Below, piece by piece: positions 26,789-37,320 of a stretch of DNA of 64,000 nt. Every line of letters begins with the position of its first letter. Position 1 is the first letter of the stretch. The notes under the pieces were generated by a model. The model had not been told where the DNA came from. It saw only the letters and a program-made list of their open reading frames with translations, and ran no database searches. The translations under genes and the position numbers were made by a program. This DNA comes from SXXZ01 sp041177965 (GTDB lineage: Bacteria > Verrucomicrobiota > Verrucomicrobiia > Limisphaerales > UBA9464): assembly GCA_041177965.1 (NCBI GenBank), contig JBEGWF010000032.1, positions 7,621 through 71,620 on the forward strand, given 5' to 3'.

Positions 26789-27733
26789 ATGATCTCCCTG
26801 CTATCCAAGTGGGCCTCGTTCGTGAAGTTCAGCCACACGGTCTTCGCCCTGCCCTTCGCGCTGGCCTCCATGATGCTGGCGGCACGCGACCATCGCGGAT
26901 GGCCCGGATGGCGGGTCTTCCTGCTGGTGTTGGCGGCCATGGTCGCCGGACGCACCTGCGCCATGGCTTTCAACCGCATCGTGGACCGGAGGTTCGACGC
27001 CCTGAATCCGCGTACGGCCGGACGGCACCTGCCGGCCGGCGCGATCTCGATGGTCAGCGCCGTGAGCCTGTGCCTCATGAGCGGCGCCGGACTGGTCGCC
27101 GCCAGCTGGGCGCTCAACCCCCTCTGCTTCGCCCTCTCGCCGGTGGCCCTGTTCTTCATCTGCTTCTATTCCCTCACCAAGCGGTTCACCGACTTCACCC
27201 ACGTGTGGTTGGGCATCGCGCTCGCCATCGCCCCGGTCGGCGCGTGGTTGGCGGTGAAGGGTGGCGTGGAGTTCTTCCCCATCATCGACGGCAAGATCCG
27301 ACTCAGCCACGGGGCGTTCGTGCCGCTGGTGATGGCGGCATCCGTGCTCCTCTGGCTCTTCGGGTTCGACATCATCTACGCCACACAGGACTACGAGTTC
27401 GACCGCCGCCAGGGACTCCGCTCGCTGGTGGTCCGATGGGGTCCCCGGAACGCCCTCGGAGTCGCGTTCATCGCCCACCTGCTGCTCTGGATCCTGTTGG
27501 CGGTGTTCGGGGCGCTGGCCGCGTTTCGATTGGCATATTGGCTCGGTCTGGTCGTGATCGGCGCCCTGCTCCTGGCCGAGCACCTGCTGGCCCGTCGCCG
27601 CGACACCCACTCGGTCAACATCGCCTTCTTCAAGCTCAACGGGACCATCAGCACCCTCTTCCTGGGACTGGTCGTCGTGGAGGTCATGTTCCCGTGGTTC
27701 CGCCTCCAGTGGGCCGACCGACTGTTCCGTTGA
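26789..27733 (+). CDS. ubiA: UbiA-family prenyltransferase
   Basis: A 314-residue integral membrane protein that transfers a polyprenyl chain onto an aromatic ring in quinone synthesis. Both Asp-rich motifs are present: NRIVDRRFDALNPRTAGR (about 53-70) and DIIYATQDYEFDRRQG near residue 195. About eight hydrophobic helices are visible. The pairing with ubiX fits either ubiquinone synthesis or the futalosine menaquinone pathway (MqnP/MqnM roles). The latter is more likely in an anaerobic or PVC-type bacterium, but this is inference. Confidence 0.9.
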   Translation: MISLLSKWASFVKFSHTVFALPFALASMMLAARDHRGWPGWRVFLLVLAAMVAGRTCAMAFNRIVDRRFDALNPRTAGRHLPAGAISMVSAVSLCLMSGAGLVAASWALNPLCFALSPVALFFICFYSLTKRFTDFTHVWLGIALAIAPVGAWLAVKGGVEFFPIIDGKIRLSHGAFVPLVMAASVLLWLFGFDIIYATQDYEFDRRQGLRSLVVRWGPRNALGVAFIAHLLLWILLAVFGALAAFRLAYWLGLVVIGALLLAEHLLARRRDTHSVNIAFFKLNGTISTLFLGLVVVEVMFPWFRLQWADRLFR

Positions 27734-27939
27734 GCAGAACGACCGCCGAGTGCCTGTGGACCGACGGAGGGCTCGGAGATCCGTCCCCACCTCGGAGCTT
27801 GCCGCGAGGCAGGAACGGCAGCATCGATCCCTCGGTCGGCGCCATTCCACCGAAAGGGCAGCCCCCCGCCCGCACCCTCAAAACCGCTCGAAACGTCCTG
27901 CATGACCGGCCTCAGGCGGACATGGACGAGTCGCCCGGA
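27734..27939. other. Intergenic region with long-range inverted repeat
   Basis: This 206-base gap separates convergent ubiA and the S9 peptidase gene. An 11-bp inverted repeat with one mismatch (27761-27771 and 27829-27839) and a small stem (TTGCC/GGCAG with GCGA loop, near 27800) could fold as a terminator for both genes. I see no open frame with recognisable features. Confidence 0.35.
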
Positions 27940-29889
27940 TCACCGGACCGACGGCCCATCGAGCAGGTGCTCCCTCAGGAAGAGGATGGTGCTGAGGAAC
28001 TGGAAGTCGGCATTGGGCTTCTTGGCGAATCCATGCCCCTCGTCCCTGGCCATGAGATAGGAACAGGTCAGACCATTGGCCCGGACGGCCTTCACCATCT
28101 GCTCGGCCTCGCTCAGGGGAACCCTGGGGTCGTTCTTGCCCTGGACGACCATCAGCGGCACCCGGATCCGGTCGGCCTGGTTGAGCGGGGAGATCTTCTC
28201 CAGATGGGCCCGCATGCGGGGATCGCGCTCGTCGCCATACTCCACGCGGCGCAGATCCCGACGGTAATCCTGGGTGTTGGTGAGGAAGGTCACGAAGTTC
28301 GAGATGCCCACGATGTCCACCCCGCATCGGAGCCGATCGCTGTAATGGACCAACGAGGCCAGCGTCATGTAACCGCCGTAACTTCCCCCCATCACCGCCA
28401 CGCGTCCCGCATCCAGCCCCGGGTCGGTGCCGATCCAGTCGAGGAACGCCCCGATGTCCTTCACGGAATCCTCGCGCAGATAGCCATCGTCGAGGGTAAG
28501 GAAGCGTTTCCCGTAACCCGCCGATCCGCGGACATTCGGCACGACCAGGGCGACACCCAACTCGTTCAGGAAGTGGTTGTAGCGGGCCATGAACCCGGGC
28601 CGCGACTGCGATTCGGGACCACCGTGGATGATCATCACCACCGGGCGCCGGCCGGGGAAACGGGCCGGATCCGGCCGATAGACGAAGGCGCTCACCTTCA
28701 GTCGGTCGAAACTCGGGATCGTGATCAGCTCCGGCTCCCGGAACGCCTTCGCCGGCAGCCCACCGGTCTCGCTCTCGGTCCACCGGGTGAGGCGACCCGT
28801 CTTGATGTCGATCGAATGGGCGTCGGAGGGGGACTGGGCGTGGGCCAGGCTGAAGCCCAGATCGCGCCCGTTCTCGTGCCACTCCAAGCCGGTCATCACC
28901 CCGGACGGGATGCCGGTCAGCGGACGGACCTTGCCCGAGCCCAGGTTCAGGATCGAGAGGCGGCTGGAACCGTTCTCGTTGACCACGAAGGCCAGGTGTT
29001 CGCCATCGGGCGACACCTCGAAGGCCTCGACATCCCAGGACGGCGCCTTGGAGGGGGCGCGCAGGAGGGGCGTGATCCGACCGCCCTCGACGTCGATGCG
29101 GACGAGGCGCAGGAACTCGGAATCGAGGTCGCTGGTGGCCCAGACGCTGCGACCATCCCGGGAAAGCCGAGCCGAGCCGTACGACACCACCCGATCCCGG
29201 GCCGGAGTGAGCCGGGTCAGCGTCCGCGTCGGGACGTCCAGCAGGTGCAGGTCGCTGTCGGTGATCGAGCGCCGGTTCTGGAGCAGCACCTTGGATCCGT
29301 CCCCATCGACATCGAGCACCGCCCAGCCCCCGCCCTGCACCTGGAGGATGCTCTCCGCCGAGTCGGGGCGAAGCGGATCCAGACGCCACACATCGGTGTC
29401 GCGCCCGTTGCGCCTGGTCGAGTTGTGGTAGAGCCAGCGCCCATCCCGCGAGAATCGTGCGTTCCCATTGCGGCTGCGGCCATCGGTCAACAGCGTCGTC
29501 CGCCCGTCGGCCAGATCCAGCCGGTGCAATTGGTAGAACTCGCCCCCACCGACGTCCTGACTGAACACGAGGAACCTACCCCGCCGGGGCTCGAACTGGC
29601 CACCCGCCACGGGCTCGGAGGAGAAGGTCAACTGGCGACGGGCCCCGCCCGGCTGCGACACCGAATGGAGTTGCAGCGTTTCGGAGAAACGGGTGCCGAT
29701 GAGCATCTCCCGGCGGACGGGGTGCCAGGAGGCGAAGACCGCCGTGCGGAATTCGAGGTAACGGGAGGCGTCGCGCTTCAGTCCGACGGGGATCGGTGGA
29801 ATCCCCTCGACCACCAGATTGTCGGGGACCTGGGCGAACAACGGAGCGCTCATGCAGGCGAGGACAAGGGCGTGCAGCGATCGGAACAT
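27940..29889 (-). CDS. S9-family serine peptidase (prolyl oligopeptidase-like)
   Basis: A 649-residue exported peptidase with a signal peptide (cleavage near APLFAQ, residue 20), an N-terminal beta-propeller (about 40-370; repeats such as FSRDGRWLYH and RLSRDGRSVW) and a C-terminal alpha/beta-hydrolase. The nucleophile elbow is GGSYGGYM, the acid is in QGKNDPRVP and the histidine in DEGHGF, so the triad is complete. It should cut short peptides in the periplasm or outside the cell. The ATG at 29889 gives the signal peptide; it lies 100 bases after rny on the same strand. Confidence 0.9.
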   Translation of the reverse strand: MFRSLHALVLACMSAPLFAQVPDNLVVEGIPPIPVGLKRDASRYLEFRTAVFASWHPVRREMLIGTRFSETLQLHSVSQPGGARRQLTFSSEPVAGGQFEPRRGRFLVFSQDVGGGEFYQLHRLDLADGRTTLLTDGRSRNGNARFSRDGRWLYHNSTRRNGRDTDVWRLDPLRPDSAESILQVQGGGWAVLDVDGDGSKVLLQNRRSITDSDLHLLDVPTRTLTRLTPARDRVVSYGSARLSRDGRSVWATSDLDSEFLRLVRIDVEGGRITPLLRAPSKAPSWDVEAFEVSPDGEHLAFVVNENGSSRLSILNLGSGKVRPLTGIPSGVMTGLEWHENGRDLGFSLAHAQSPSDAHSIDIKTGRLTRWTESETGGLPAKAFREPELITIPSFDRLKVSAFVYRPDPARFPGRRPVVMIIHGGPESQSRPGFMARYNHFLNELGVALVVPNVRGSAGYGKRFLTLDDGYLREDSVKDIGAFLDWIGTDPGLDAGRVAVMGGSYGGYMTLASLVHYSDRLRCGVDIVGISNFVTFLTNTQDYRRDLRRVEYGDERDPRMRAHLEKISPLNQADRIRVPLMVVQGKNDPRVPLSEAEQMVKAVRANGLTCSYLMARDEGHGFAKKPNADFQFLSTILFLREHLLDGPSVR

Positions 29890-29989
29890 GTCCCGACCCC
29901 AACACAGGCCGCTTCGATTGCAACCGAGTTTTCGACCGGGGACCGGAGGAACGGAAAGGGGGCGATTCGAACGGAACCGCGGCACGGGA

Positions 29990-31549
29990 TCATTTGGCGA
30001 ATTCGACACAGCGGGTCTCGCGCACCACCGTGATTCGGATCTGACCCGGATAGAGCAGTTCCTCCTCGATGCGACGGGCCAGATCGCGGGCCATCCGGAG
30101 CGATGCGTGGTCGTCGACCTGGTCCGGCTTGACCACCACCCGCAATTCACGGCCGGCCTGGATGGCGAAGGCCCGTTCCACCCCGGTGAACTCGAAGGCG
30201 ATGCGTTCGAGGTTCTCCAGTCGTTGGAGGTAGGTGGTCATCCCCTCGCTGCGGGACCCGGGCCGGGTGGCGCTGATGGCGTCGGCGGCGGCCACGAGGA
30301 TCCCGAGGCAGTTCTCGTGGGGGACCTCCTCGTGGTGGGAGGCCACGGCGTTGAGGATGGCCTCCGACTCGTTGTAGCGCCTCAGGAAATCGGCTCCCAC
30401 CTTGGCATGGGGACCTTCCACTTCGTGCGAGAGGGCCTTGCCGATGTCATGAAGCAGGCCCGAGCGCTTGGCGGCCACCACATCGTCGCCGAGTTCGGCG
30501 GCCATCAGGCCGCACAGGTGGGCCACCTCGAGGGAATGCTCCAGCACGTTCTGGGAGAAGCTGTGGCGGAAATGCAGCCTTCCCAGCATGCGGGCCACAT
30601 CGGGATGGATGGGTGGCTGGCCGGCCCGATAGACCGCGTCCTCGCCCTTGCGGAGGATGAAGTCCTCCATCTCGACGGTGACGGCGGCGACCACCTCTTC
30701 GATGCGGGTCGGATGGATGCGGCCGTCGAGGATCAGCCGCTCCATGGATTGCCGGGCGACTTCGCGGCGGACGGGATCGAAACCGGACAGCACCACCGCA
30801 TTGGGCGTGTCGTCCACGAGGACCGTGATGCCGGTGGCGCTCTCGAAGGAGCGGATGTTGCGACCATCCCGGCCGATGATCCGCCCCTTCATCTCGTCGC
30901 CCGGGAGGGCCACAGTGGCGGTGCTGGTCTCGTAGGTGTGCTTGCCCGCGTAGCGCTGGATGGCCGTGGCGAGGATGCGCCGGGCCTGCTCCTCGGCACC
31001 CGACCGGGCATTCTCGAGGATGTGTCTGCCGAGACTGGCCGCATCGCGCGACGATTCCTGCTCCACCTCCTTCAGCAGCAGCGTCCGAGCCTCGAGCGCG
31101 GTGAGTCCGGAGATCGACTCCAACTGCCCCCTGCGCTCCTCCGACAGCCGTCGGATCTCCTGGCGCTCCTGATCCATCCGGACCCGGGCCGAGTCGAGCC
31201 CCTCGGATCGTCGTCGCACCTCTTCCTGCTGTTCCACCAGTCGCTCCATCTGCCTGCCCACCGATGCCTCGCGGTCGGCCAGGCGGGATTCGGTCGCGGC
31301 CAACCGGGAACGCTCGGACTCGAGCTCGCGGTCCTGGTCGTCGCGCCAGCGCCGGAGATCCTGCTGGGCCGCCAGTCGAACCTCGGCCTGCATCGCATCG
31401 GCCTCGCGACGCGCCCGGTCGGCCTGCTCGCGCTCGCGCACCGCCAACTCGGCCCGTAGCGCCCGTTCGCGGAGACGGTGGAGGGCATAGGAGACCCCGG
31501 CGCCCGCGAGCGCCCCGCCCACCGCAAACAACCAGGATTCCGTGGCCAT
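29990..31549 (-). CDS. rny: Ribonuclease Y
   Basis: A 519-residue endoribonuclease of mRNA turnover. One N-terminal membrane helix (about 5-22) is followed by a long charged coiled coil (about 25-190), a KH RNA-binding domain (GRIIGRDGRNIRSFE, about 215-270) and an HD domain with HDIGKA (metal-binding His-Asp) and later SHHEE. Length and order match RNase Y. The start is 3 bases after the stop of the cyclo-ligase gene, and that gene is 4 bases after macB permease, so rny may be read as the last gene of a five-gene string. Confidence 0.95.
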   Translation of the reverse strand: MATESWLFAVGGALAGAGVSYALHRLRERALRAELAVREREQADRARREADAMQAEVRLAAQQDLRRWRDDQDRELESERSRLAATESRLADREASVGRQMERLVEQQEEVRRRSEGLDSARVRMDQERQEIRRLSEERRGQLESISGLTALEARTLLLKEVEQESSRDAASLGRHILENARSGAEEQARRILATAIQRYAGKHTYETSTATVALPGDEMKGRIIGRDGRNIRSFESATGITVLVDDTPNAVVLSGFDPVRREVARQSMERLILDGRIHPTRIEEVVAAVTVEMEDFILRKGEDAVYRAGQPPIHPDVARMLGRLHFRHSFSQNVLEHSLEVAHLCGLMAAELGDDVVAAKRSGLLHDIGKALSHEVEGPHAKVGADFLRRYNESEAILNAVASHHEEVPHENCLGILVAAADAISATRPGSRSEGMTTYLQRLENLERIAFEFTGVERAFAIQAGRELRVVVKPDQVDDHASLRMARDLARRIEEELLYPGQIRITVVRETRCVEFAK

Positions 31550-31552
31550 GCG

Positions 31553-32152
31553 TCACTCGGCGCCCTCGGGCGCGAACCGACACCCCCCGGGGGTGATCAC
31601 CCCATCCAAACCGAAGTCGTGATCTTCCCGGGGAATCCGGGGCAGCAACTGGCAGTCGAAGGCTACCCCGAAGGACCTGCCTCGGAACGACTCCAGCAAC
31701 CGGTCGTAGAACCCCCGCCCCCGACCGAGCCTGACCCCGTCATACGAGAACCCTAGCCCGGGAACGAAGGCCAAGTCCAGCAGCGGGGTGGCGACCTCCT
31801 CGCAACCGGCAGAAGGCTCGAGGATCCCGAATCGACCGGCCACCAGATCCGCAGGGCCATCCACCCGCCGCCAGCGGTAGGCCGATCGGATCGGATCATG
31901 GCAGGGCAGCACCACCTTCCTTCCCTCGGCCCATGCGATGCCGGCCAACGGCCAGAGGTCGGGTTCGTCTGGGCGGGGATGGTACAGTGCCAGCGTCCGC
32001 GCCCGCCCCCATTCGGGCAGCGTCATGCAATGCCGCCGGATGCGTTCGGAGGAGGCGTCGCGTTCGCCCGCGGGGAGGTCGCGCAACCGGCGTCTGAACT
32101 CCTCGCGCAGGGCCCCTTTCGCGGACCGGGAATCCGCTGCCACGCCGTTCAT
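31553..32152 (-). CDS. 5-formyltetrahydrofolate cyclo-ligase
   Basis: A 199-residue enzyme of the MTHFS family that uses ATP to convert 5-formyl-THF to 5,10-methenyl-THF. Characteristic segments are REEFRRRLRDLPAGER near the N-terminus, TLALYHPRPDEPDL, and the C-terminal PGLGFSYDGVRLGRGRGFYD loop that binds substrate. It is tightly packed between the MacB-like permease and rny, with gaps of 4 and 3 bases. Folate metabolism is also represented by folP at 9.5 kb. Confidence 0.92.
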   Translation of the reverse strand: MNGVAADSRSAKGALREEFRRRLRDLPAGERDASSERIRRHCMTLPEWGRARTLALYHPRPDEPDLWPLAGIAWAEGRKVVLPCHDPIRSAYRWRRVDGPADLVAGRFGILEPSAGCEEVATPLLDLAFVPGLGFSYDGVRLGRGRGFYDRLLESFRGRSFGVAFDCQLLPRIPREDHDFGLDGVITPGGCRFAPEGAE

Positions 32153-32156
32153 GCAC

Positions 32157-33371
<1,215 letters not shown>

Positions 33372-33374
33372 GGT

Positions 33375-34136
33375 TCAGGCGGTGAGTTGGACGGCCTTCT
33401 GCTCGGCCTCGAGTTTCTGCAGTTCCTCGACGGCGTTGAGCCGACCGGTGACCGGAGCGTCGCTGCGGACCAACCCGTCGCGCATCACCACGATGCGCTT
33501 GCAGTACTGGGCGATGTCCAATTCGTGGGTCACCATGACCAGGGTCATCCCCTGGTCGTTGAGCTTCTGGAAGATGCCCATGATCTCGATGCTGGTGCGG
33601 GTATCGAGGTTGCCGGTGGGCTCGTCGGCGAGCAGGAGGGTCGGCCGGTTCACCAGCGCCCGCGCGATGGCCACGCGCTGCTGCTGGCCACCGGAGAGTC
33701 GGCTGGGGGTGTGGTCCATGCGCTGCCCCAGCCCCACCAACTCGAGGGCGGCGGCGGCCCGTTGGTTCTGCTCCGGGATGGGGATCTTGGGCCGCGCGTA
33801 CAACATCGGCAGTTGGACATTCTCGAGGGCGGTGGTCCGGGCCAGGAGGTTGAATCCCTGGAAGACGAAACCGAGCTTGCGATTGCGCAGGTCGGCCAGT
33901 TCGTTGCGCGACAACGATCCGATGTCGACCCCGTCGATGAGGCATTTGCCCTGACTGGGCCGGTCGAGGCACCCGATGGTGTTCATGAGGGTGCTCTTGC
34001 CGGAACCGGAGGAACCCATGATGGCGACGAATTCGCCGGCCTCCACCTTGAGGTTCACCCCGCGCACCGCGCGGACCTCGATCTCGCCGGTGCGATAGGT
34101 CTTCTGGAAATCCTCGAGTTGGATGACCGCGGGCAT
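33375..34136 (-). CDS. MacB/LolD-type ABC transporter ATP-binding protein
   Basis: A 253-residue ATPase with Walker A GSSGSGKST, signature LSGGQQQRVAIARAL, Walker B LLLADEPTGNLD and switch MVTHEL. The D-loop region TGNLDTRTS and its overall length match the MacB/LolD group that pairs with FtsX-like permeases. It lies between the adaptor and permease genes, with a gap of 32 bases to the adaptor and 3 to the permease. The C-terminal 25 residues are variable and probably dispensable. Confidence 0.93.
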   Translation of the reverse strand: MPAVIQLEDFQKTYRTGEIEVRAVRGVNLKVEAGEFVAIMGSSGSGKSTLMNTIGCLDRPSQGKCLIDGVDIGSLSRNELADLRNRKLGFVFQGFNLLARTTALENVQLPMLYARPKIPIPEQNQRAAAALELVGLGQRMDHTPSRLSGGQQQRVAIARALVNRPTLLLADEPTGNLDTRTSIEIMGIFQKLNDQGMTLVMVTHELDIAQYCKRIVVMRDGLVRSDAPVTGRLNAVEELQKLEAEQKAVQLTA

Positions 34137-34168
34137 GGATGCGAAGGGTTGGGTGGGTGACGGACGGA

Positions 34169-35671
34169 TCAGCGACGGGGAGCCCCGCCGAAGGGGCCGC
34201 CGAAGGGATTCCCCGCGGGTGCGGCGGCGGTGGTGGCCGTGGACTTCAGCGCGGTGACGATCACCAGACCGGGTTCCAACCCCTCCAGCACCTCGGCCCC
34301 CGAGGCGTCGGTCATGCCCACCTTGACGTTGATGGCCTGGAGCACCGGCGCGGCCTCCGGGGCGGCCGGATCGGCGGGCTTCAGCGCATAGACGGTCTTC
34401 AGCGTGGGACCTTCGGCCACCCTCGGGCGGGGCGATCCCCCACCGTTGCCGCCACCCGTGCCACCCATGCCACCGGGGCCTCCACCCATGCCCCCGCCAC
34501 CTGCGGCCATCATGGCCCGCATCCGCTCCCGCATCGCCTGGTATTGGGTCTTCTGTTCCGGTGTGAGGGAGTCTTCGTACTTCTTGCGTTCCTCGTCGGT
34601 CGGGCGGCGCCCTTCAGCGGTCCACGGAGCCGGGGGCAGGCCCTCCATGCCCGGCGGCCGCGACGGACGGACGATGTCGTTGGTGGAGACGGTGTTGGTG
34701 GCCGGCAGGACCGTGACGCCCGCGGGCGGTGAGAATCGGGTCGCCGAAGCGGGAATGCGCACCACATTGGTCTTCTCCAGGGTGATGAGCGTGGCCGTGG
34801 CCGTCATGCCCGGACGCAACCGCAGATCCCTGTTGTTGACCGCGACCACCGTCGTGTAGGTCACCACGTTCTGGTTGGTCGTCGGAGCGAATCGGACCTG
34901 CCGCACGCGGCCCTCGAACTTCCGGTTCGGAAAGGCATCGACGGTGAACTCCACCCGCTGCTGTTCCTGGACATTGCCGATATCGGCCTCGGAGACGGCC
35001 AGTTCGATCTGCATCTGCGACAGATCCTGGGCGATCAGGAACAGGGTCGGGGTGTTGAAGCTGGCGGCCACGGTCTGACCGGCATCCACGCTGCGGGTCA
35101 CGACCACCCCGCTGATTGGGGCGTAGATCGTGGTCCGATCGAGGTCGACCTGGGCGCTCTCGACCGCGGCCTCCCGGGTCTTCACACCGGCCTGGGCCTG
35201 GAGCAGGGCCACATCGGCCTGCTGGTTCTCGGTCTCGGAGATGAGCTTCGCGGCGAACAGTTCCTTGGCGCGCTTGGAGTTGAACTCGGCCATCGCGAGA
35301 CCGGCCGTGGCGTTCGCGAGGTCGGCCTTGGCCCGGGCCAGGGCCCGCTCATAGGTGGCGGGATCGATCCTCGCAAGGACGTCGCCCTCCTTCACGGTCG
35401 AATTGAAGTCGACCTTCATCTCGGTGATGGTGCCCGAGATCTGGGATCCCACCTGGACCTGACGGATCGGAGCGATGCCGCCGTTGGCGCTGACGCTCTG
35501 CACCATGTTGGTGCGCACGGCCGCCTCGGTCCTGAACTCCAGGGGCGCGGGCTTCTTGAGGCGATCGCATCCGCACAGGGCCAGGAGCAGCAGCGGAAGG
35601 AACGGGAACGGAAGGAGTGCGGTGGCCTGGGCCTGGGACTGTCGGGCGCTGGGGCGCTGCTGCGGATTCAT
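34169..35671 (-). CDS. MacA-type periplasmic adaptor lipoprotein (HlyD family)
   Basis: A 500-residue membrane-fusion protein linking the inner-membrane transporter to the outer-membrane channel. It has a lipobox ending LALCGC, giving a lipid-anchored Cys35, then a lipoyl-like/barrel region, a helical hairpin (about 100-190) and the beta-barrel domain with NNRDLRLRPGMTATA. A low-complexity insertion rich in Gly and Met (about 400-435) precedes the C-terminal strand region and is unusual for the family. The ATG at 35671 precedes the signal; upstream codons are not MacA-like. It is first in the exporter string. Confidence 0.9.
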   Translation of the reverse strand: MNPQQRPSARQSQAQATALLPFPFLPLLLLALCGCDRLKKPAPLEFRTEAAVRTNMVQSVSANGGIAPIRQVQVGSQISGTITEMKVDFNSTVKEGDVLARIDPATYERALARAKADLANATAGLAMAEFNSKRAKELFAAKLISETENQQADVALLQAQAGVKTREAAVESAQVDLDRTTIYAPISGVVVTRSVDAGQTVAASFNTPTLFLIAQDLSQMQIELAVSEADIGNVQEQQRVEFTVDAFPNRKFEGRVRQVRFAPTTNQNVVTYTTVVAVNNRDLRLRPGMTATATLITLEKTNVVRIPASATRFSPPAGVTVLPATNTVSTNDIVRPSRPPGMEGLPPAPWTAEGRRPTDEERKKYEDSLTPEQKTQYQAMRERMRAMMAAGGGGMGGGPGGMGGTGGGNGGGSPRPRVAEGPTLKTVYALKPADPAAPEAAPVLQAINVKVGMTDASGAEVLEGLEPGLVIVTALKSTATTAAAPAGNPFGGPFGGAPRR

Positions 35672-35770
35672 GGTTCTTGAAGAGTGGGCGACACGGACGG
35701 CCGACGCCTCGGTTCGTCCCCACAGAGACCCTTCCACCACCCTTCCGGTTACGCAATGATCCAAAAGGAA

Positions 35771-35804
35771 CACCGGAGGCCGGAAGGTTTCCGGCGCTCC
35801 GGTG
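35771..35804 (-). terminator. Hairpin terminator after the DUF1080 gene
   Basis: An 8-bp outer stem (CACCGGAG/CTCCGGTG), a small internal loop and a 6-bp inner stem (CCGGAA/TTCCGG) with a 3-base loop lie about 40 bases beyond the DUF1080 stop. On the minus strand TTCCTTTT follows, consistent with intrinsic termination before the macA gene. Confidence 0.65.
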
Positions 35805-35844
35805 TGGAAGGCACACGGGCGGGGACGAGGCCCCGTCCTCGATG

Positions 35845-37206
35845 TCAGAGCGGCTTGACGCTCAGATTGCGGAAGGCCACCGGGTCGTTGTGGCCGGCAA
35901 AACCGAAATGCCCCTTGGTGCGGTTCTTGCCCGGATGGGGGCTGTTGGCCATGTAGCTGGTGATCGTCGACAAATCGGTGTCGAGGATGACGAATCCGTT
36001 GAGTTCGGTGCGGATCCGGCTCCCCTGGACGCGCGTCTCCTGGAAGTTCCACTCGCCATTCGGGCGCTGGTAGCCCTGATGGGCCGCGGCCATCCCGTAG
36101 GCGCCGCCATAGGCCTGCCGCGGATCCAGCCTGGAACCGGTCTTGACCTCGTAGTCCTCGGAGAGCACCTGCAGTTCGGTCATGGCCACGTAGGCCGCAT
36201 CACCCGAGCCCGGGTAGCGGATGGCGAAACCGTTGTTGCCCGCGCTGGGAACCTGAACCTCGGCCCGGAAGACGAAGTCGCCGTATTCGGCCTCGGTGAA
36301 GAGCACCCCGCCCTTGCCCTTCTTGCAGCGGATGGAACCGTCGACCACCTCGTAGTCGTTGACCGAGCCCTTCCAACCGGTCAGGTCCTTGCCGTTCCAG
36401 ATCGACTGGAAGCCATCCTTGCCGTGGCTGGCGAGGATGCGGTTGGCCTCGGCGCTGCCGATCTCGCGGATGAAGACGTTCTTCCAGCGGATCTCACCAC
36501 CGTGGGTCTGCAACTGGATGGGACCGCGGGCGGGAATGGGCTTCTTGCGGTCGTAGAAATTCTCCATGATGGCGTGCTGGACGACCGATTTGCCGTTGAG
36601 CCACACGCTCACCCTCGATCCGACCATGACGATGCGGAACGAGTTCCACTGACCGAAGGGCTTGTCGGCGAGCACCAGAGGATCCTTGCCCGGAGCGCCC
36701 GGGGAGTTGTTCCACAAGCCGCCCGAGCCCTTGTCGGCGCCCAGGTTGGCCTTGGCCTTCTCGGTGTAGTCCCAGATCTGCACCTGCGGCACGCCGCGCA
36801 GGTAGATGCCCGAATCGGCCAGCGGCACCGTCTTGTACTCCAGCAGCAGTTCGAAATCACCGTAGTCCTTCTCGGTGGTCGCGTAGGCACCGTTGCCACC
36901 GTTCACCAGTTCACCGTTCTCGACGTACCAGTTGGGCTTGCCGGTCTTGGGGTCGGTCTCGGTCAGGGTCTTGGTCCACTTGGCGATCTGGGCCGCACGA
37001 TCGGCCTCGGGCATGGCCAGGAGCTTGCGATGATCGAAGGTGTCGCCCCCGCGGAAGCCGGTGAGATCCCGGCCATTGAAGAGCTGCGAGAACCCCTGGG
37101 GCGGTTGGTTCAGGGCCTGGAGGCTGGAGCAGCCCCAGAGGCCGACCATGGCGGCGGCGGTGGTTGCGGTGGCAACGAATTGGCGACGGTTGAACGGTAG
37201 GTTCAT
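35845..37206 (-). CDS. Exported protein with two DUF1080 (3-keto-disaccharide hydrolase-like) domains
   Basis: A 453-residue protein with two concanavalin-like DUF1080 modules (about 40-215 and 260-450); each begins with the FNGRDLTGF/WNGKDLTGWKG type strand. The N-terminus has a twin-arginine signal (RRQFVATAT) and a lipobox-like GLWGC, so it may be exported folded and lipid-anchored. DUF1080 proteins are abundant in Planctomycetes and Verrucomicrobia, and some hydrolyse 3-keto-glycosides. It is divergent from the kinase gene with 114 bases between and ends at a hairpin terminator. Confidence 0.87.
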   Translation of the reverse strand: MNLPFNRRQFVATATTAAAMVGLWGCSSLQALNQPPQGFSQLFNGRDLTGFRGGDTFDHRKLLAMPEADRAAQIAKWTKTLTETDPKTGKPNWYVENGELVNGGNGAYATTEKDYGDFELLLEYKTVPLADSGIYLRGVPQVQIWDYTEKAKANLGADKGSGGLWNNSPGAPGKDPLVLADKPFGQWNSFRIVMVGSRVSVWLNGKSVVQHAIMENFYDRKKPIPARGPIQLQTHGGEIRWKNVFIREIGSAEANRILASHGKDGFQSIWNGKDLTGWKGSVNDYEVVDGSIRCKKGKGGVLFTEAEYGDFVFRAEVQVPSAGNNGFAIRYPGSGDAAYVAMTELQVLSEDYEVKTGSRLDPRQAYGGAYGMAAAHQGYQRPNGEWNFQETRVQGSRIRTELNGFVILDTDLSTITSYMANSPHPGKNRTKGHFGFAGHNDPVAFRNLSVKPL

Positions 37207-37320
37207 GTGGAAGCTGCTCCCGTGGTAATCCGGTTCGACGCCGGGGTCAATCGCGCTGCCGTGCCCATGGCGGGAATGATTTGCCCACCCCCCGGTTTTC
37301 CAATCACCTTTCCGCCGCGG

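Noticed and set aside
37207..37320. Upstream extension of the kinase frame
   Set aside because: The ATG at 37321 gives the natural kinase N-terminus; the extension covers the shared promoter region.
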